Of a DNA stretch of 64,000 nucleotides, positions 51,921 to 60,553 are shown in pieces (positions within the stretch are counted from its first letter, which is position 1; each line of letters opens with the position of its first letter). A program made the translations under genes and the position numbers. This DNA comes from Flavobacterium sp. GTDB taxonomy: Bacteria > Bacteroidota > Bacteroidia > Flavobacteriales > Flavobacteriaceae. Under the pieces are notes generated by a model, which made no database searches, had not been told where the DNA came from, and was given only the letters and a program-made list of their open reading frames with translations. The stretch lies in NCBI RefSeq assembly GCF_027484205.1, contig NZ_JAIXUB010000013.1, positions 310,001 to 374,000 on the forward strand, given 5' to 3'.

Positions 51921-51946
51921 AAAGCCAGGTCTTTCGACTTGGCTTT
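51921..51946. terminator. Terminator between convergent module-2 transcripts
   Basis: AAAGCCAGGTC / GACTTGGCTTT (51921-51931/51936-51946), one G-T pair, then CGTTTTG. Matches 19636-19661 in position. Confidence 0.75.
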
Positions 51947-51987
51947 CGTTTTGTTTAACCCAAAGGTCACCACAACTAGGGCTAAAC

Positions 51988-52164
51988 TTATTTTTTGTGC
52001 TTCTTATTTAGGTTTTTAAGTAGTAACGAAATCGTAAAACTGACAACGGCTCCAACAGTAGCTAAGATAACCGTTTTGGCAATATCATCAGAGGAAAGAT
52101 TAGGTACAATACTTAAAAGTGTGCCTCCAGCAGTTCCCATCAATGTGGGATTATTTGCTGTCAT
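51988..52164 (-). CDS. 58-residue holin-like membrane protein, copy 2
   Basis: Minus-strand ATG 52164, 58 residues: MTANNPTLMGTAGGTLLSIV..., one span (KTVILATVGAVVSFTISLLLK), tail NKKHKK. Same length and pattern as copy 1 at 19700-19876. Overlaps the upstream gene by 14 nt. Confidence 0.75.
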   Translation of the reverse strand: MTANNPTLMGTAGGTLLSIVPNLSSDDIAKTVILATVGAVVSFTISLLLKNLNKKHKK

Positions 52165-52366
52165 CAGTTGTAGTAAGCTGACTTGCAGCTGACAAAACTC
52201 CTCCAGCTACCGCAACATAGCCACCAATGGTAGTTACAATCGCAGGCAAAGCAATTGGAGCAGCTAAAATTGTTCCACCAACGGCAGCTAATGCTAACCC
52301 AACAGTTCGAAGCACTTTGAAAAATTTTGGTGTAGGAGCTTTTGCTCTATTAATGATTTTTTTCAT
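52151..52366 (-). CDS. 71-residue double-hydrophobic membrane protein, copy 2
   Basis: MKKIINRAKAPTPKFFKVLR, then hydrophobic VGGTILAAPIALPAIVTTIG and YVAVAGGVLSAAS, ending TTTDDSK. Homologous to 19873-20100. In this copy it directly follows the DUF5675-like gene (9 nt), with no DIGG gene between. Confidence 0.7.
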   Translation of the reverse strand: MKKIINRAKAPTPKFFKVLRTVGLALAAVGGTILAAPIALPAIVTTIGGYVAVAGGVLSAASQLTTTDDSK

Positions 52367-52375
52367 AATCTAAAA

Positions 52376-52771
52376 TTAAGATTGGATAATTAATTCAACA
52401 CTTTCTTTATTGTTCAAAGCTTTGTAAACAAAGTCTTTTAGCTCCGTAAAAGCTTTTCTCGACATCAAACCTAAACCAGGTCCAGAAAGTTTAGTAACAG
52501 GAGCAATACAACCTTGCAATTCCTTTTGAGCATTATTAGCAGGATGAAATAGAATAAACTTTCTATTCGGCACATCCACCAATTCTAAATGCCATTTGTA
52601 TTTTGCGCTGTATCGCTTTCTAATAAAATATTTCCCTTCCGGAACACAGGAAACCTTCGTTTCGTTCATCTTCCACGGCAATTCAATTGTATTGCAAATC
52701 AATTTGCCTTCGCATTCGAGTTTACCATTTGTTCCTTCAGGGAAATAAGTTCTAGTTAACCAAATAACCAT
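52376..52771 (-). CDS. DUF5675-like protein, possible L,D-transpeptidase-like peptidoglycan enzyme, copy 2
   Basis: 131 residues. Middle portion (44-108) identical to copy 1, with His76 and Cys88 in LFHPANNAQKELQGCIAP. Ends diverge (MVIWLTRTYFPEG...; NKESVELIIQS). Overlaps the 252-residue gene stop by one base. Confidence 0.65.
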   Translation of the reverse strand: MVIWLTRTYFPEGTNGKLECEGKLICNTIELPWKMNETKVSCVPEGKYFIRKRYSAKYKWHLELVDVPNRKFILFHPANNAQKELQGCIAPVTKLSGPGLGLMSRKAFTELKDFVYKALNNKESVELIIQS

Positions 52772-53529
52772 TACACACCGCTATCAACTTTTGCAATTGA
52801 TAATGGGTTAAAAGCACCATTTTTCAATGGATACATTTGTCCATTTATCTGCTGATAGAACTCAACACCTAAAGCCAAAAATAATGGCTTAGTTGAGTTA
52901 GCAGTAACCGTATTCACTTGGTTAATTGGAGCAGTAGCAGTTCCATCCCAAGGCAAAATTGCAGTTTCAGAAGTAGAAACCACGTACGTTTCAGCTTCAA
53001 AATCAATTTCCGCTCCACCAGAAATAATTTTGTAATGAGTAGTTCCACTTGGAGCAGCAATCATATTCGCAGGAATAAATGATGCTAAATCCACAGTAAT
53101 TTCACCAGCCACACGGTCAATAGTTGCTACAAACGGAGCAAACAAGGTAGTGCCAAGTTTACCACGAATATTGAATTCAAAACCAAATAACAATTCGGCT
53201 TCTCCATCAATCACATTACGCAATCCACGTACACTTGTCAAATCCGCTTGAAGCACTTTAACCATAGCTTGTGTCAATCTACTAACCATTCTACCATCAG
53301 CAGAATTGATTAAAAGCGGTCTTAAAGCCGTTCTAAGCATTTTTCCTGCTTTACCAGCTCTACCAAACTCGGAGCCATTTTCACGAGTTCTTTGAAACGC
53401 AGGATCACTTGCTATTCTACTAGCGTCAATTCCGCCTTTTTCTCTCGCCAAGTGTCCATCTTGCGTTTTGTAAAAAGTAATATCTCCGATAGTACCTTTT
53501 AGTTTAATTATGCCTTTCTGTCTAGCCAT
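52771..53529 (-). CDS. Conserved 252-aa module protein, copy 2
   Basis: Same length as copy 1 and identical over the first 63 residues; scattered conservative changes in the rest (IDFEAETYVVSTSE vs VDFEAETFVVATSE). The far higher conservation than flanking genes means either strong selection or gene conversion between modules. Upstream has the GTTGCAAC palindrome (53584-53591). Confidence 0.7.
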   Translation of the reverse strand: MARQKGIIKLKGTIGDITFYKTQDGHLAREKGGIDASRIASDPAFQRTRENGSEFGRAGKAGKMLRTALRPLLINSADGRMVSRLTQAMVKVLQADLTSVRGLRNVIDGEAELLFGFEFNIRGKLGTTLFAPFVATIDRVAGEITVDLASFIPANMIAAPSGTTHYKIISGGAEIDFEAETYVVSTSETAILPWDGTATAPINQVNTVTANSTKPLFLALGVEFYQQINGQMYPLKNGAFNPLSIAKVDSGV

Positions 53530-53583
53530 AACTTCAAAATTTTGTTAAACATTCATTTAAAATCTCCTTCATTCTTTCAATCA

Positions 53584-53616
53584 GTTGCAACCACATTTTG
53601 AATGATTAAAGCAAAG
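53584..53616 (-). promoter_or_regulatory. Conserved promoter/operator of the minus-strand module operon (copy 2)
   Basis: GTTGCAAC (53584-53591) with TTTG 19 nt further upstream on the minus strand (CAAAG on plus at 53612-53616) and conserved AATCATTC between; see 21853-21885. Confidence 0.4.
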
Positions 53617-53795
53617 TTTACAAAGCATTTCACTAAATAAAAAGTCATAAGTGTACCATATGTCCAAAATCGACACAAGTGTCTTAAATCAACATAAAAA
53701 CCCAATAAATAAGTATGAAAATTTTTAACTAAATTGCAAAAGATTTTCTGCAGGTCAGAAGTATAGCATAGCTATATCAAAGGTATGGATAAAGT

Positions 53796-53999
53796 ATGAA
53801 ATTGAATAATCAGAGGGTATGCATCTATCCGAAGGACATACAACGAATAACAGGCAAGAGTTATCGTCAAAGTACTAGATTAATGCAAAAGATAAAAAAA
53901 GACCTCAACAAGCTCGAAAATGAGTTTCTAACGATTGAAGAGTTCTGCACATATTCAGGTATAAAATATGAACAAGTAACTCACTTGATTTTTGGTTAA
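53796..53999 (+). CDS. 67-aa basic protein beside the att site, copy 2
   Basis: 67 residues from ATG: RVCIYPKDIQRITGKSY, KIKKDLNKLENEFLTIEEFC, Y.GIKYEQV. Same length and pattern as copy 1. Upstream AAAGGTATGGATAAAGTAT is shared. Small DNA-binding role possible; not established. The remaining 54000-54237 holds only the promoter below. Confidence 0.65.
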   Translation: MKLNNQRVCIYPKDIQRITGKSYRQSTRLMQKIKKDLNKLENEFLTIEEFCTYSGIKYEQVTHLIFG

Positions 54000-54095
54000 A
54001 ATTGGAAAATACTTCAGATAGATTTTAATCAAGATATACACAATCAAATACTTGAACAACTTGTTCAATTTTTAGTAATGTTTATTGAATTTTAA

Positions 54096-54126
54096 TTTGC
54101 TATATCATTGCAAATGAGTATATTTA
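54096..54126 (+). promoter_or_regulatory. Promoter-like sequence pointing at the att site (module 2)
   Basis: TTTG (54096-54099), 19 nt, TATATTTA (54119-54126), one base off consensus. Same position relative to the att sequence as 22337-22367 in module 1. Confidence 0.45.
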
Positions 54127-54237
54127 CAACTCACAAATGAAATGTAATTTTTACGATTAAAAAGGGGGTAAAATCGGTTACACAAATAAAAATTCAATTA
54201 TAACGAGCTGTTATAGAATACGTTGAAATAGGTAATC

Positions 54238-54255
54238 AAATCCCTCTTTCTCCGC
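54238..54255 (+). other. 3' tRNA-Ser-like fragment: probable attachment site (right copy)
   Basis: AAATCCCTCTTTCTCCGC, sharing 14 identical bases (54242-54255) with 22482-22495. Resembles the T-stem plus 3' acceptor half of tRNA-Ser. No 5' half nearby. Followed by a terminator, then genes of chromosomal type (AraC regulator and glycan operon), so it would be the right end of the island. Confidence 0.6.
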
Positions 54256-54259
54256 AGAC

Positions 54260-54290
54260 AAAAACCGATTAGGAAACTAATCGGTTTTTT
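54260..54290 (+). terminator. Terminator after the right att sequence
   Basis: Stem 54260-54272 / 54277-54289 (AAAAACCGATTAG), GAAA loop, then TTTATTTT. Confidence 0.85.
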
Positions 54291-54367
54291 TATTTTACCA
54301 TGGAAACTGTTTCCCTAAGTCAACTATGAACTTCTTAAAAGTCGATGAATAGTATTTTTATTAAATA

Positions 54368-55210
54368 TTAAATTAGTTTTTCCTTTTTAAACACAGAAGG
54401 CGTCATACCTTTTTTATTCAAAAAAACTCTATTAAAATAACTCAGAGTTTCAAAACCACACTCAAAGGAAATCTGACTAATTGTCTTTTCTGATTGTGCC
54501 AACAATCTGCAAGCCTCATTAATTCTTATTTCATTTAGATAATCGGAATACGTTTTTCCTGTTGCTTTTTTAAAAAATTTACAGAAATTACTTTCAGTCA
54601 AATAAATAAGATTTGCTACTTCACTCAAAGATATTTTATTGTTAAAATTGCTTTGGATGAACTGACAAACTTTATTAATCCGCATTTCATTTTTCTTTGA
54701 AACAACATTATGAAAAGTATTGGATGCTATAAATGTTGCTTGTTGTTTAGATAAATCATCTAAAATTGTTATCAACTTCAAAATTCTATCTACTCCTGAA
54801 CTCTCAGTTAAACCAATAATTTTAGAAACTATCACTTCATTAGTCTCGAAACTAATTCCTCTTACAGAAGTTTCCAACATATTTTTAATCAATACACTTT
54901 CTTTAAGTTCTAAAAATGACGAAATAAATTCTTTAGAAAACTGAATTACTACAGCTTCAGAATAAACATCATCTTCTAATATTCCAGACCAAGTGTGAGG
55001 TAAATTGCTTCCCAACAAAACTAAATCACCAGCACTAAAATACTCATAAGAGTCACCTACAATTCTATAACCACTTCCCTTAACTATATAAGTCAATTCA
55101 AACTCTGGATGATAATGCCATTTAAACTCAAAAAAAGGAACCTGAAATCTGTAAGCATAAAAACTTGAAGTTCCTTTTTCTGATGGTATGTCTTCTAATT
55201 TGGCTTTCAT
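54368..55210 (-). CDS. AraC-family regulator with N-terminal cupin
   Basis: 280 residues: cupin-like sensor (FEFKWHYHPEFELTYIVKG, FSAGDLVLLGSNLPHTWSG) then two AraC helix-turn-helices (ISLSEVANLIYLTESNFCKF, TISQISFECGFETLSYFNRV). Divergent from the glycan operon at 55375, which it likely activates in response to a sugar ligand. Confidence 0.88.
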   Translation of the reverse strand: MKAKLEDIPSEKGTSSFYAYRFQVPFFEFKWHYHPEFELTYIVKGSGYRIVGDSYEYFSAGDLVLLGSNLPHTWSGILEDDVYSEAVVIQFSKEFISSFLELKESVLIKNMLETSVRGISFETNEVIVSKIIGLTESSGVDRILKLITILDDLSKQQATFIASNTFHNVVSKKNEMRINKVCQFIQSNFNNKISLSEVANLIYLTESNFCKFFKKATGKTYSDYLNEIRINEACRLLAQSEKTISQISFECGFETLSYFNRVFLNKKGMTPSVFKKEKLI

Positions 55211-55374
55211 AGTTTATTATAAACTTATTTTAATATTAATATCCAAAAATAATTCAATATAGTGTCATAATCTAACAAATTAATGTTAAATCTATCCGAA
55301 ACGAATTTATAGATTTGAAAATCCTAAAATAGAATAACCAATTATAAATTACTAGATTTTAATACTATAGGAAT

Positions 55375-56202
55375 ATGCAAACAGTACCAAAAACAATAAC
55401 CGAATTTCTTGAAACACCTTATTCGCTTTCGCAAGAACAAATTGATTTCTATCAGAAAAATCGATTCATCAAATTAAAAGAAGTTCTAAATCCAGAAACG
55501 GTTCAGTTCTTTAACGAAGTTATTACAAAACAAGTAAACGTAATGAACCAAGAGCAAACAGCACTTGAGGACAGAACTACTTACGGAAAAGCATTTCTAC
55601 AATTATTTAATTTATGGTTGGAAAATACAGTAGTAAAAGAATTAATTTTTAGTAAACGAATAGCAAAAATAGCTTCTGATTTAATGGAAGTAAACGGTGT
55701 TCGTTTATACCACGACCAAGCTTTGTTTAAAGAAGGTGGCGGTGGAATTACTCCTTGGCATGCTGACCAATATTATTGGCCTTTAGAAACTGATAAAACC
55801 GTTACAGCTTGGATACCTTTACAAGCAACACCACTCGAAATGGGTCCATTAGAATTCAGTGCTGGAAGTCATACTATTGTAGAAGGTCGCGAACTAGAAA
55901 TTGGAGACGAAAGTGAAGAAGTAATTCAAAAAAAATTAAAAGTAACTGATTTTAAACACGTCATTGAAGCTTTTGATATTGGCGAAATTAGTTTCCATTC
56001 AGGTTGGGTTTTTCATCGTGCTGGTGCCAATGTAACTAATGAAATGAGAAAAGTAATGACCATCATTTACATGGATAAAGACATGATTTTGAAAAATCCG
56101 GAAAATAAAAACCAAATACACGATTGGAATACTTGGTGTCCCGATGCAAAAATTGGTGAAATCATCAACTCTCCTATTAATCCAATTCTATATTCAAACT
56201 AA
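55375..56202 (+). CDS. Phytanoyl-CoA dioxygenase-family protein
   Basis: 275 residues. Fe(II)/2-oxoglutarate dioxygenase double-stranded beta-helix: first metal ligands in TPWHADQYYW (His-x-Asp) and the second His in HSGWVFHRAGANVT, with Arg following. Substrate unknown; in a sugar operon it may act on a sugar or modified glycan constituent. 1 nt before the next gene, overlapping translational unit. Confidence 0.85.
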   Translation: MQTVPKTITEFLETPYSLSQEQIDFYQKNRFIKLKEVLNPETVQFFNEVITKQVNVMNQEQTALEDRTTYGKAFLQLFNLWLENTVVKELIFSKRIAKIASDLMEVNGVRLYHDQALFKEGGGGITPWHADQYYWPLETDKTVTAWIPLQATPLEMGPLEFSAGSHTIVEGRELEIGDESEEVIQKKLKVTDFKHVIEAFDIGEISFHSGWVFHRAGANVTNEMRKVMTIIYMDKDMILKNPENKNQIHDWNTWCPDAKIGEIINSPINPILYSN

Positions 56203-56203
56203 T

Positions 56204-57046
56204 ATGGATGTAAAATATACTTGCACCTTTTGGGGTTGCGAACAACAATCGGCAAAAGATTTTTTATCCAATGTTGTAGCCAATGGTTATGATGGTGTAG
56301 AAATCAATTTTCCCGATGATACCAATTTCATAGCAGAATTTATGGAAGAGTTGAAAAATATTAGAAATACTGTTAATCCTAATTTTATTTTCATCGCACA
56401 ACAAGTATTGTCTAATAAAAATGAAACGGTTGATGAGTACATTAAAAGAATTACAGAACGATTAGAATTTTTAACAACCCTAAAACCAGATTACATCAAT
56501 TCTCATACGGGCAAAGATTTTTATGATTTTAGTGATAATTGTAAGATAATTGAAATCATAGAACATATTTCTCGAAAATCAGAAATTCCTATTTGGCATG
56601 AAATACATCGTGGCCGATTTTCATTTCATTTAAAAACGCTTTTAAAATATATTGACATCTTTCCAAGACTAAAATTAATTGCTGATTTCTCTCATTTCTG
56701 TGTGGTTTCTGAAAGTAATTTAGATGACCAAAAAGATTTATTAGCCAAAATTTATCCCAATATAAAACACATCCATGCTCGTGTTGGATTTGAGCAAAGT
56801 CCGCAAGTGAATAATCCTTTCGCACCAGAATGGAACTCGTACTTAGAACGCTATTTAAGTTGGTGGAACGAAATCATTGAAATTCATAAAAAAAGTAACG
56901 GTTCTCAGATAACAATCACACCCGAATTTGGACCATTTCCTTACATGCCACAAGAACCATTTACACAGAAACCACTTTCGAATCAATGGGAAATCAATCT
57001 TGAAATGAAACACTATTTACAACAAAACCTTATAACCAATGGATAA
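56204..57046 (+). CDS. Sugar phosphate isomerase/epimerase-like TIM-barrel protein
   Basis: 280 residues from ATG 56204. AP endonuclease-2-type barrel: VKYTCTFWGCEQQ, DGVEINFP, NSHTGKDFY, WHEIHRGRF, LIADFSHFCVVSESN, HIHARVGFEQSPQVN, TPEFGPFPY supply the His/Asp/Glu metal ligands. Likely a keto-sugar epimerase. Overlaps the transporter gene by 8 nt. An earlier start at 56144 overlaps the dioxygenase gene. Confidence 0.8.
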   Translation: MDVKYTCTFWGCEQQSAKDFLSNVVANGYDGVEINFPDDTNFIAEFMEELKNIRNTVNPNFIFIAQQVLSNKNETVDEYIKRITERLEFLTTLKPDYINSHTGKDFYDFSDNCKIIEIIEHISRKSEIPIWHEIHRGRFSFHLKTLLKYIDIFPRLKLIADFSHFCVVSESNLDDQKDLLAKIYPNIKHIHARVGFEQSPQVNNPFAPEWNSYLERYLSWWNEIIEIHKKSNGSQITITPEFGPFPYMPQEPFTQKPLSNQWEINLEMKHYLQQNLITNG

Positions 57047-58403
57047 AAATAACAAAAACTATATTCTTTTTATTGCTTTGAGTGCAGCGCTTGGCGGATT
57101 ATTATTTGGCTACGACACAGCCGTAATTTCTGGAGCAATTGGGAATCTAACTGAGTATTTTCATTTGACTCCTATTGAAACTGGTTGGGCAATATCAAGT
57201 GCATTGGTTGGCTGTTTAATTGGTGCCTTTTTCTCTGATTATTTGAGTAACCGATTCGGACGAAAAACAACCATGATCATAACAGTTATTCTATTTATTC
57301 TAAATTCTGTTGGAACGGCGCTACCCAATTCATTCACCATGTTTGTGATATTTCGTATTGTGGGCGGAATTGGTGTGGGTATTGCTTCAATGGTGGTGCC
57401 AATGTACATAGCTGAAATTGCTCCACCAAAAAGACGTGGCGCTTTAGTAGGTAATTATCAATTAGCCATCGTGATTGGTATCGTTGTAGTCTATTTTGTA
57501 AATTACTTCATCGCTTTACAAGGCGATGCCCATTGGAATTTGAATATTGGTTGGCGTTGGATGTTTGGCTCTGAAATTATTCCTTCTATCCTATTTCTCG
57601 TTTTTATATTTCTAATTCCAGAAAGTCCAAGATGGTTGTTTCAAAAAGGAGAAACTTCAAAAGCTATTGGTGTTTTAGAAAAATTAAATGCTCCTGAAGA
57701 TGCTCTCTTAGTTCAAACAGAAATTAAAAATTCACTACACCAAGAAGATAAAAATCAGTGGAAACATTTAGTAAATCCTATTTTCAAAAAAGCGTTTTTT
57801 GTTGGTATCGGACTTTCCATTTTACAACAATTAACAGGTATTAACGCCATTTTATATTATGCGCCAGAAATTTTTAAAAACTTAGGAAGTTCCACAGATG
57901 TTTCGTTACTGGAAACCAGTATTCTTGGAGTAGTAAACTTAATTTTTACCTTATTGGCTATTCGATTAGTTGATAGAATGGGAAGAAAGCCTTTGCTCTA
58001 TATGGGTTCTATAGGAATGACTATTGCATTAGCAGCAGTTGGGTTATTTATTTATTATGACGCAGTTGGCAATTGGGTTTTACCTTTTCTATTACTGTTT
58101 ATGGCTTCTTTTAGTATTTCTTGGGGACCAATTGTTTGGGTATTATTATCTGAAATTTTTCCGAGTAAAATCAGAAGTTTAGCATTGGCAATTAGTGTTT
58201 TTATTCAATGGGTAGCTAATTTTGTAGTCACACAAGTTTTTCCAAGTCTGGTTGAAAATCAATGGCTAAAAGATAATTTTAATGGCGCATTTCCTTTTTA
58301 TTTGTTTTCACTAATTTGCCTATTTTCATTATTTTTTGTTTGGAAAAAAGTACCTGAAACCAAAAATAGAAGTCTGGAACAAATGGATGATTTATGGAAA
58401 TAA
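57039..58403 (+). CDS. MFS sugar porter
   Basis: 454 residues, 12 membrane helices. Sugar porter signature GRKTTMI, PESPRWLFQKG, QQLTGINAILYYAPEIF and PETKNRSLEQMDD. Inner-membrane uptake of a monosaccharide or disaccharide by proton symport. Confidence 0.9.
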   Translation: MDKNNKNYILFIALSAALGGLLFGYDTAVISGAIGNLTEYFHLTPIETGWAISSALVGCLIGAFFSDYLSNRFGRKTTMIITVILFILNSVGTALPNSFTMFVIFRIVGGIGVGIASMVVPMYIAEIAPPKRRGALVGNYQLAIVIGIVVVYFVNYFIALQGDAHWNLNIGWRWMFGSEIIPSILFLVFIFLIPESPRWLFQKGETSKAIGVLEKLNAPEDALLVQTEIKNSLHQEDKNQWKHLVNPIFKKAFFVGIGLSILQQLTGINAILYYAPEIFKNLGSSTDVSLLETSILGVVNLIFTLLAIRLVDRMGRKPLLYMGSIGMTIALAAVGLFIYYDAVGNWVLPFLLLFMASFSISWGPIVWVLLSEIFPSKIRSLALAISVFIQWVANFVVTQVFPSLVENQWLKDNFNGAFPFYLFSLICLFSLFFVWKKVPETKNRSLEQMDDLWK

Positions 58404-60547
58404 GTAAAACACTCTTTAGCGCATTATTATTGTTTTGTAGTTTGAATATAAATGCTCAAAACAACTCCAAATATGTAAATACATTTATTGGAACTGATGG
58501 TACTGGACACACCTTTCCTGGACCTTCATTGCCTTTTGGAATGGTACAACCTGGACCAGATAATAATATTGCTGGATGGAACCATACGAGTGGGTATCAA
58601 TACAAAGACACATTGCTTTTGGGATTTTCACAAACGCGTTTCAGCGGAACAGGTATTGGTGAAATGGGTAACATTTTGTTGCTTCCATTCAATGAAAAAA
58701 AGCTAAAATTCAAAAATAGCTATTTCAAAAACACAGAAAAAGCAACTGTTGGCTATTATTCATTGACAAAGAAAGATGATATCAAAGTTGAACTCACTTG
58801 TTCCGAAAGAGTAGCTTTTCACAAATATAAATATCCAAACAAAACGGCAAAATTGCTGCTTGATTTCCAACACGGATTTCAATTCCTAAATGATAGTTTG
58901 GTTCTGGAAAGTGATATCAAAATTGAAAATGCAACTACTATTTCTGGCTATTGCAAAACTAAAGGTTGGGTAACCAAAAAGTATTTCTTTACTATTCATT
59001 TTCAAACGCCATTTGTAGCATCAAAAGAACTTCCGAAAGAGAAAAAACAAAATGCACCAAAATTCATGTTGGATTTTAATTTGCCGAAAAATAAAGTTTT
59101 ACAAATAAAAATTGCTTTATCATCAGTAAGTGTTGCAGGAGCAAAACAAAATTTAAAGTCAGAAATACCGCATTGGAACTTTGAAAAAGTAAAGCAAAAC
59201 GCTGAAAAAGTTTGGAACAATTATTTGAATAGAATTGATATCGAAGCACCTCAAAAACAAAAGGAAATCTTTTATACTTCGTTATATCATTTATTGTTGC
59301 AACCATCAAATATTGCTGATGTTGACGGTAACTATCGTGGTGCAGATGATAAAATTGCATTAGCACCAAATAAGGAATACTACTCTACCCTATCCATTTG
59401 GGATATTTATAGAGGTGCGTTTCCATTATTGCAAATTATGGCACCTGAAAAAATTGACGGAATTATAAATACAATGCTTTTACATCACAAAGCTGCTGGA
59501 TTTTTACCCATTTGGACCGCTTGGGGACAAGACAATTATTGTATGATTGGAAATCACGCCATTCCGATGATTTTGTCGGCTTACAATAATGGTTTTGATG
59601 GTTTTGATAAAGAAGAAGCACTCAAAGCCATGATTGAAACTTCAACCAAAAGTCACATTAATTCCGATTGGGAATTGTACAATCAATACGGTTATTATCC
59701 ATTTGACAAATTAGATAATGAAGCCGTTTCAAGAACACTAGAAAGTGGTTTTGATGATTATTGTGTGGCAAAAATGGCTGAAATTTTAAACGATAAAACA
59801 AATCAAGCGGAGTTTCAAAAAAGAGCCAATTACTATAAAAACCTTTTTGATACCGAAACAAAATTATTTCGAGGTAAAGATACCAATGGCAACTGGAGAA
59901 CTCCATTTGATCCTTTAACTGCAACATCACCCATGAACAATCCAGGCGATTATACCGAAGCCAATGCTTGGCAATATTTTTGGACACCAGCGCAATATGA
60001 CATCGATGGCATGAAAAATCTATTGGGCGGAAAAAAGGAATTCACTAAAAAACTAAATGATTTTTTTACTATTGAAAGTTTAAATCCAAACAAATTTCTA
60101 GGTCAAGAAGCGATGATCGGTCAATATGCTCACGGTAACGAACCAAGTCATCATATTGTTTATTTGTATGCGTATTCTGAAACACCAAAAATCGGACAAA
60201 AATACATTCATAAAATCATTAACGAATTTCACAACAATACACCTGATGGCATGATTGGAAACGATGATTGCGGTCAAATGTCGGCTTGGTACATTTTGTC
60301 AACCTTAGGTTTTTATCCTGTAAATCCTACTAATAGCGAATTTGTTCTTGGAGCACCACAAGTTAAAAAAGCAACCTTACATTTAAAAAGCAACAAAACG
60401 TTTATCATCGAAGCCAGTAATTTTTCTTCAGAAAATGTATATCAGGAAAACCCAAAACTGAATAACGCGCTACTATCAAAACCATTCATATCCTATTCAG
60501 AAATTATGACTGGTGGAACTCTTAATTTTCAAATGACAAACAAATAA
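58394..60547 (+). CDS. GH92-family glycoside hydrolase (alpha-mannosidase type)
   Basis: 717 residues with signal peptide (LLLFCSLNINAQ). GH92 pattern: YVNTFIGTDGTGHTFPGPSL, FSQTRFSGTGIGEMG, YRGAFPLLQIM, GNEPSHHIVYLYAY and GNDDCGQMSAWYILS. Calcium-dependent exo-mannosidase, presumably periplasmic. Overlaps the transporter gene by 10 nt. Confidence 0.9.
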   Translation: MEISKTLFSALLLFCSLNINAQNNSKYVNTFIGTDGTGHTFPGPSLPFGMVQPGPDNNIAGWNHTSGYQYKDTLLLGFSQTRFSGTGIGEMGNILLLPFNEKKLKFKNSYFKNTEKATVGYYSLTKKDDIKVELTCSERVAFHKYKYPNKTAKLLLDFQHGFQFLNDSLVLESDIKIENATTISGYCKTKGWVTKKYFFTIHFQTPFVASKELPKEKKQNAPKFMLDFNLPKNKVLQIKIALSSVSVAGAKQNLKSEIPHWNFEKVKQNAEKVWNNYLNRIDIEAPQKQKEIFYTSLYHLLLQPSNIADVDGNYRGADDKIALAPNKEYYSTLSIWDIYRGAFPLLQIMAPEKIDGIINTMLLHHKAAGFLPIWTAWGQDNYCMIGNHAIPMILSAYNNGFDGFDKEEALKAMIETSTKSHINSDWELYNQYGYYPFDKLDNEAVSRTLESGFDDYCVAKMAEILNDKTNQAEFQKRANYYKNLFDTETKLFRGKDTNGNWRTPFDPLTATSPMNNPGDYTEANAWQYFWTPAQYDIDGMKNLLGGKKEFTKKLNDFFTIESLNPNKFLGQEAMIGQYAHGNEPSHHIVYLYAYSETPKIGQKYIHKIINEFHNNTPDGMIGNDDCGQMSAWYILSTLGFYPVNPTNSEFVLGAPQVKKATLHLKSNKTFIIEASNFSSENVYQENPKLNNALLSKPFISYSEIMTGGTLNFQMTNK

Positions 60548-60553
60548 TAAACA

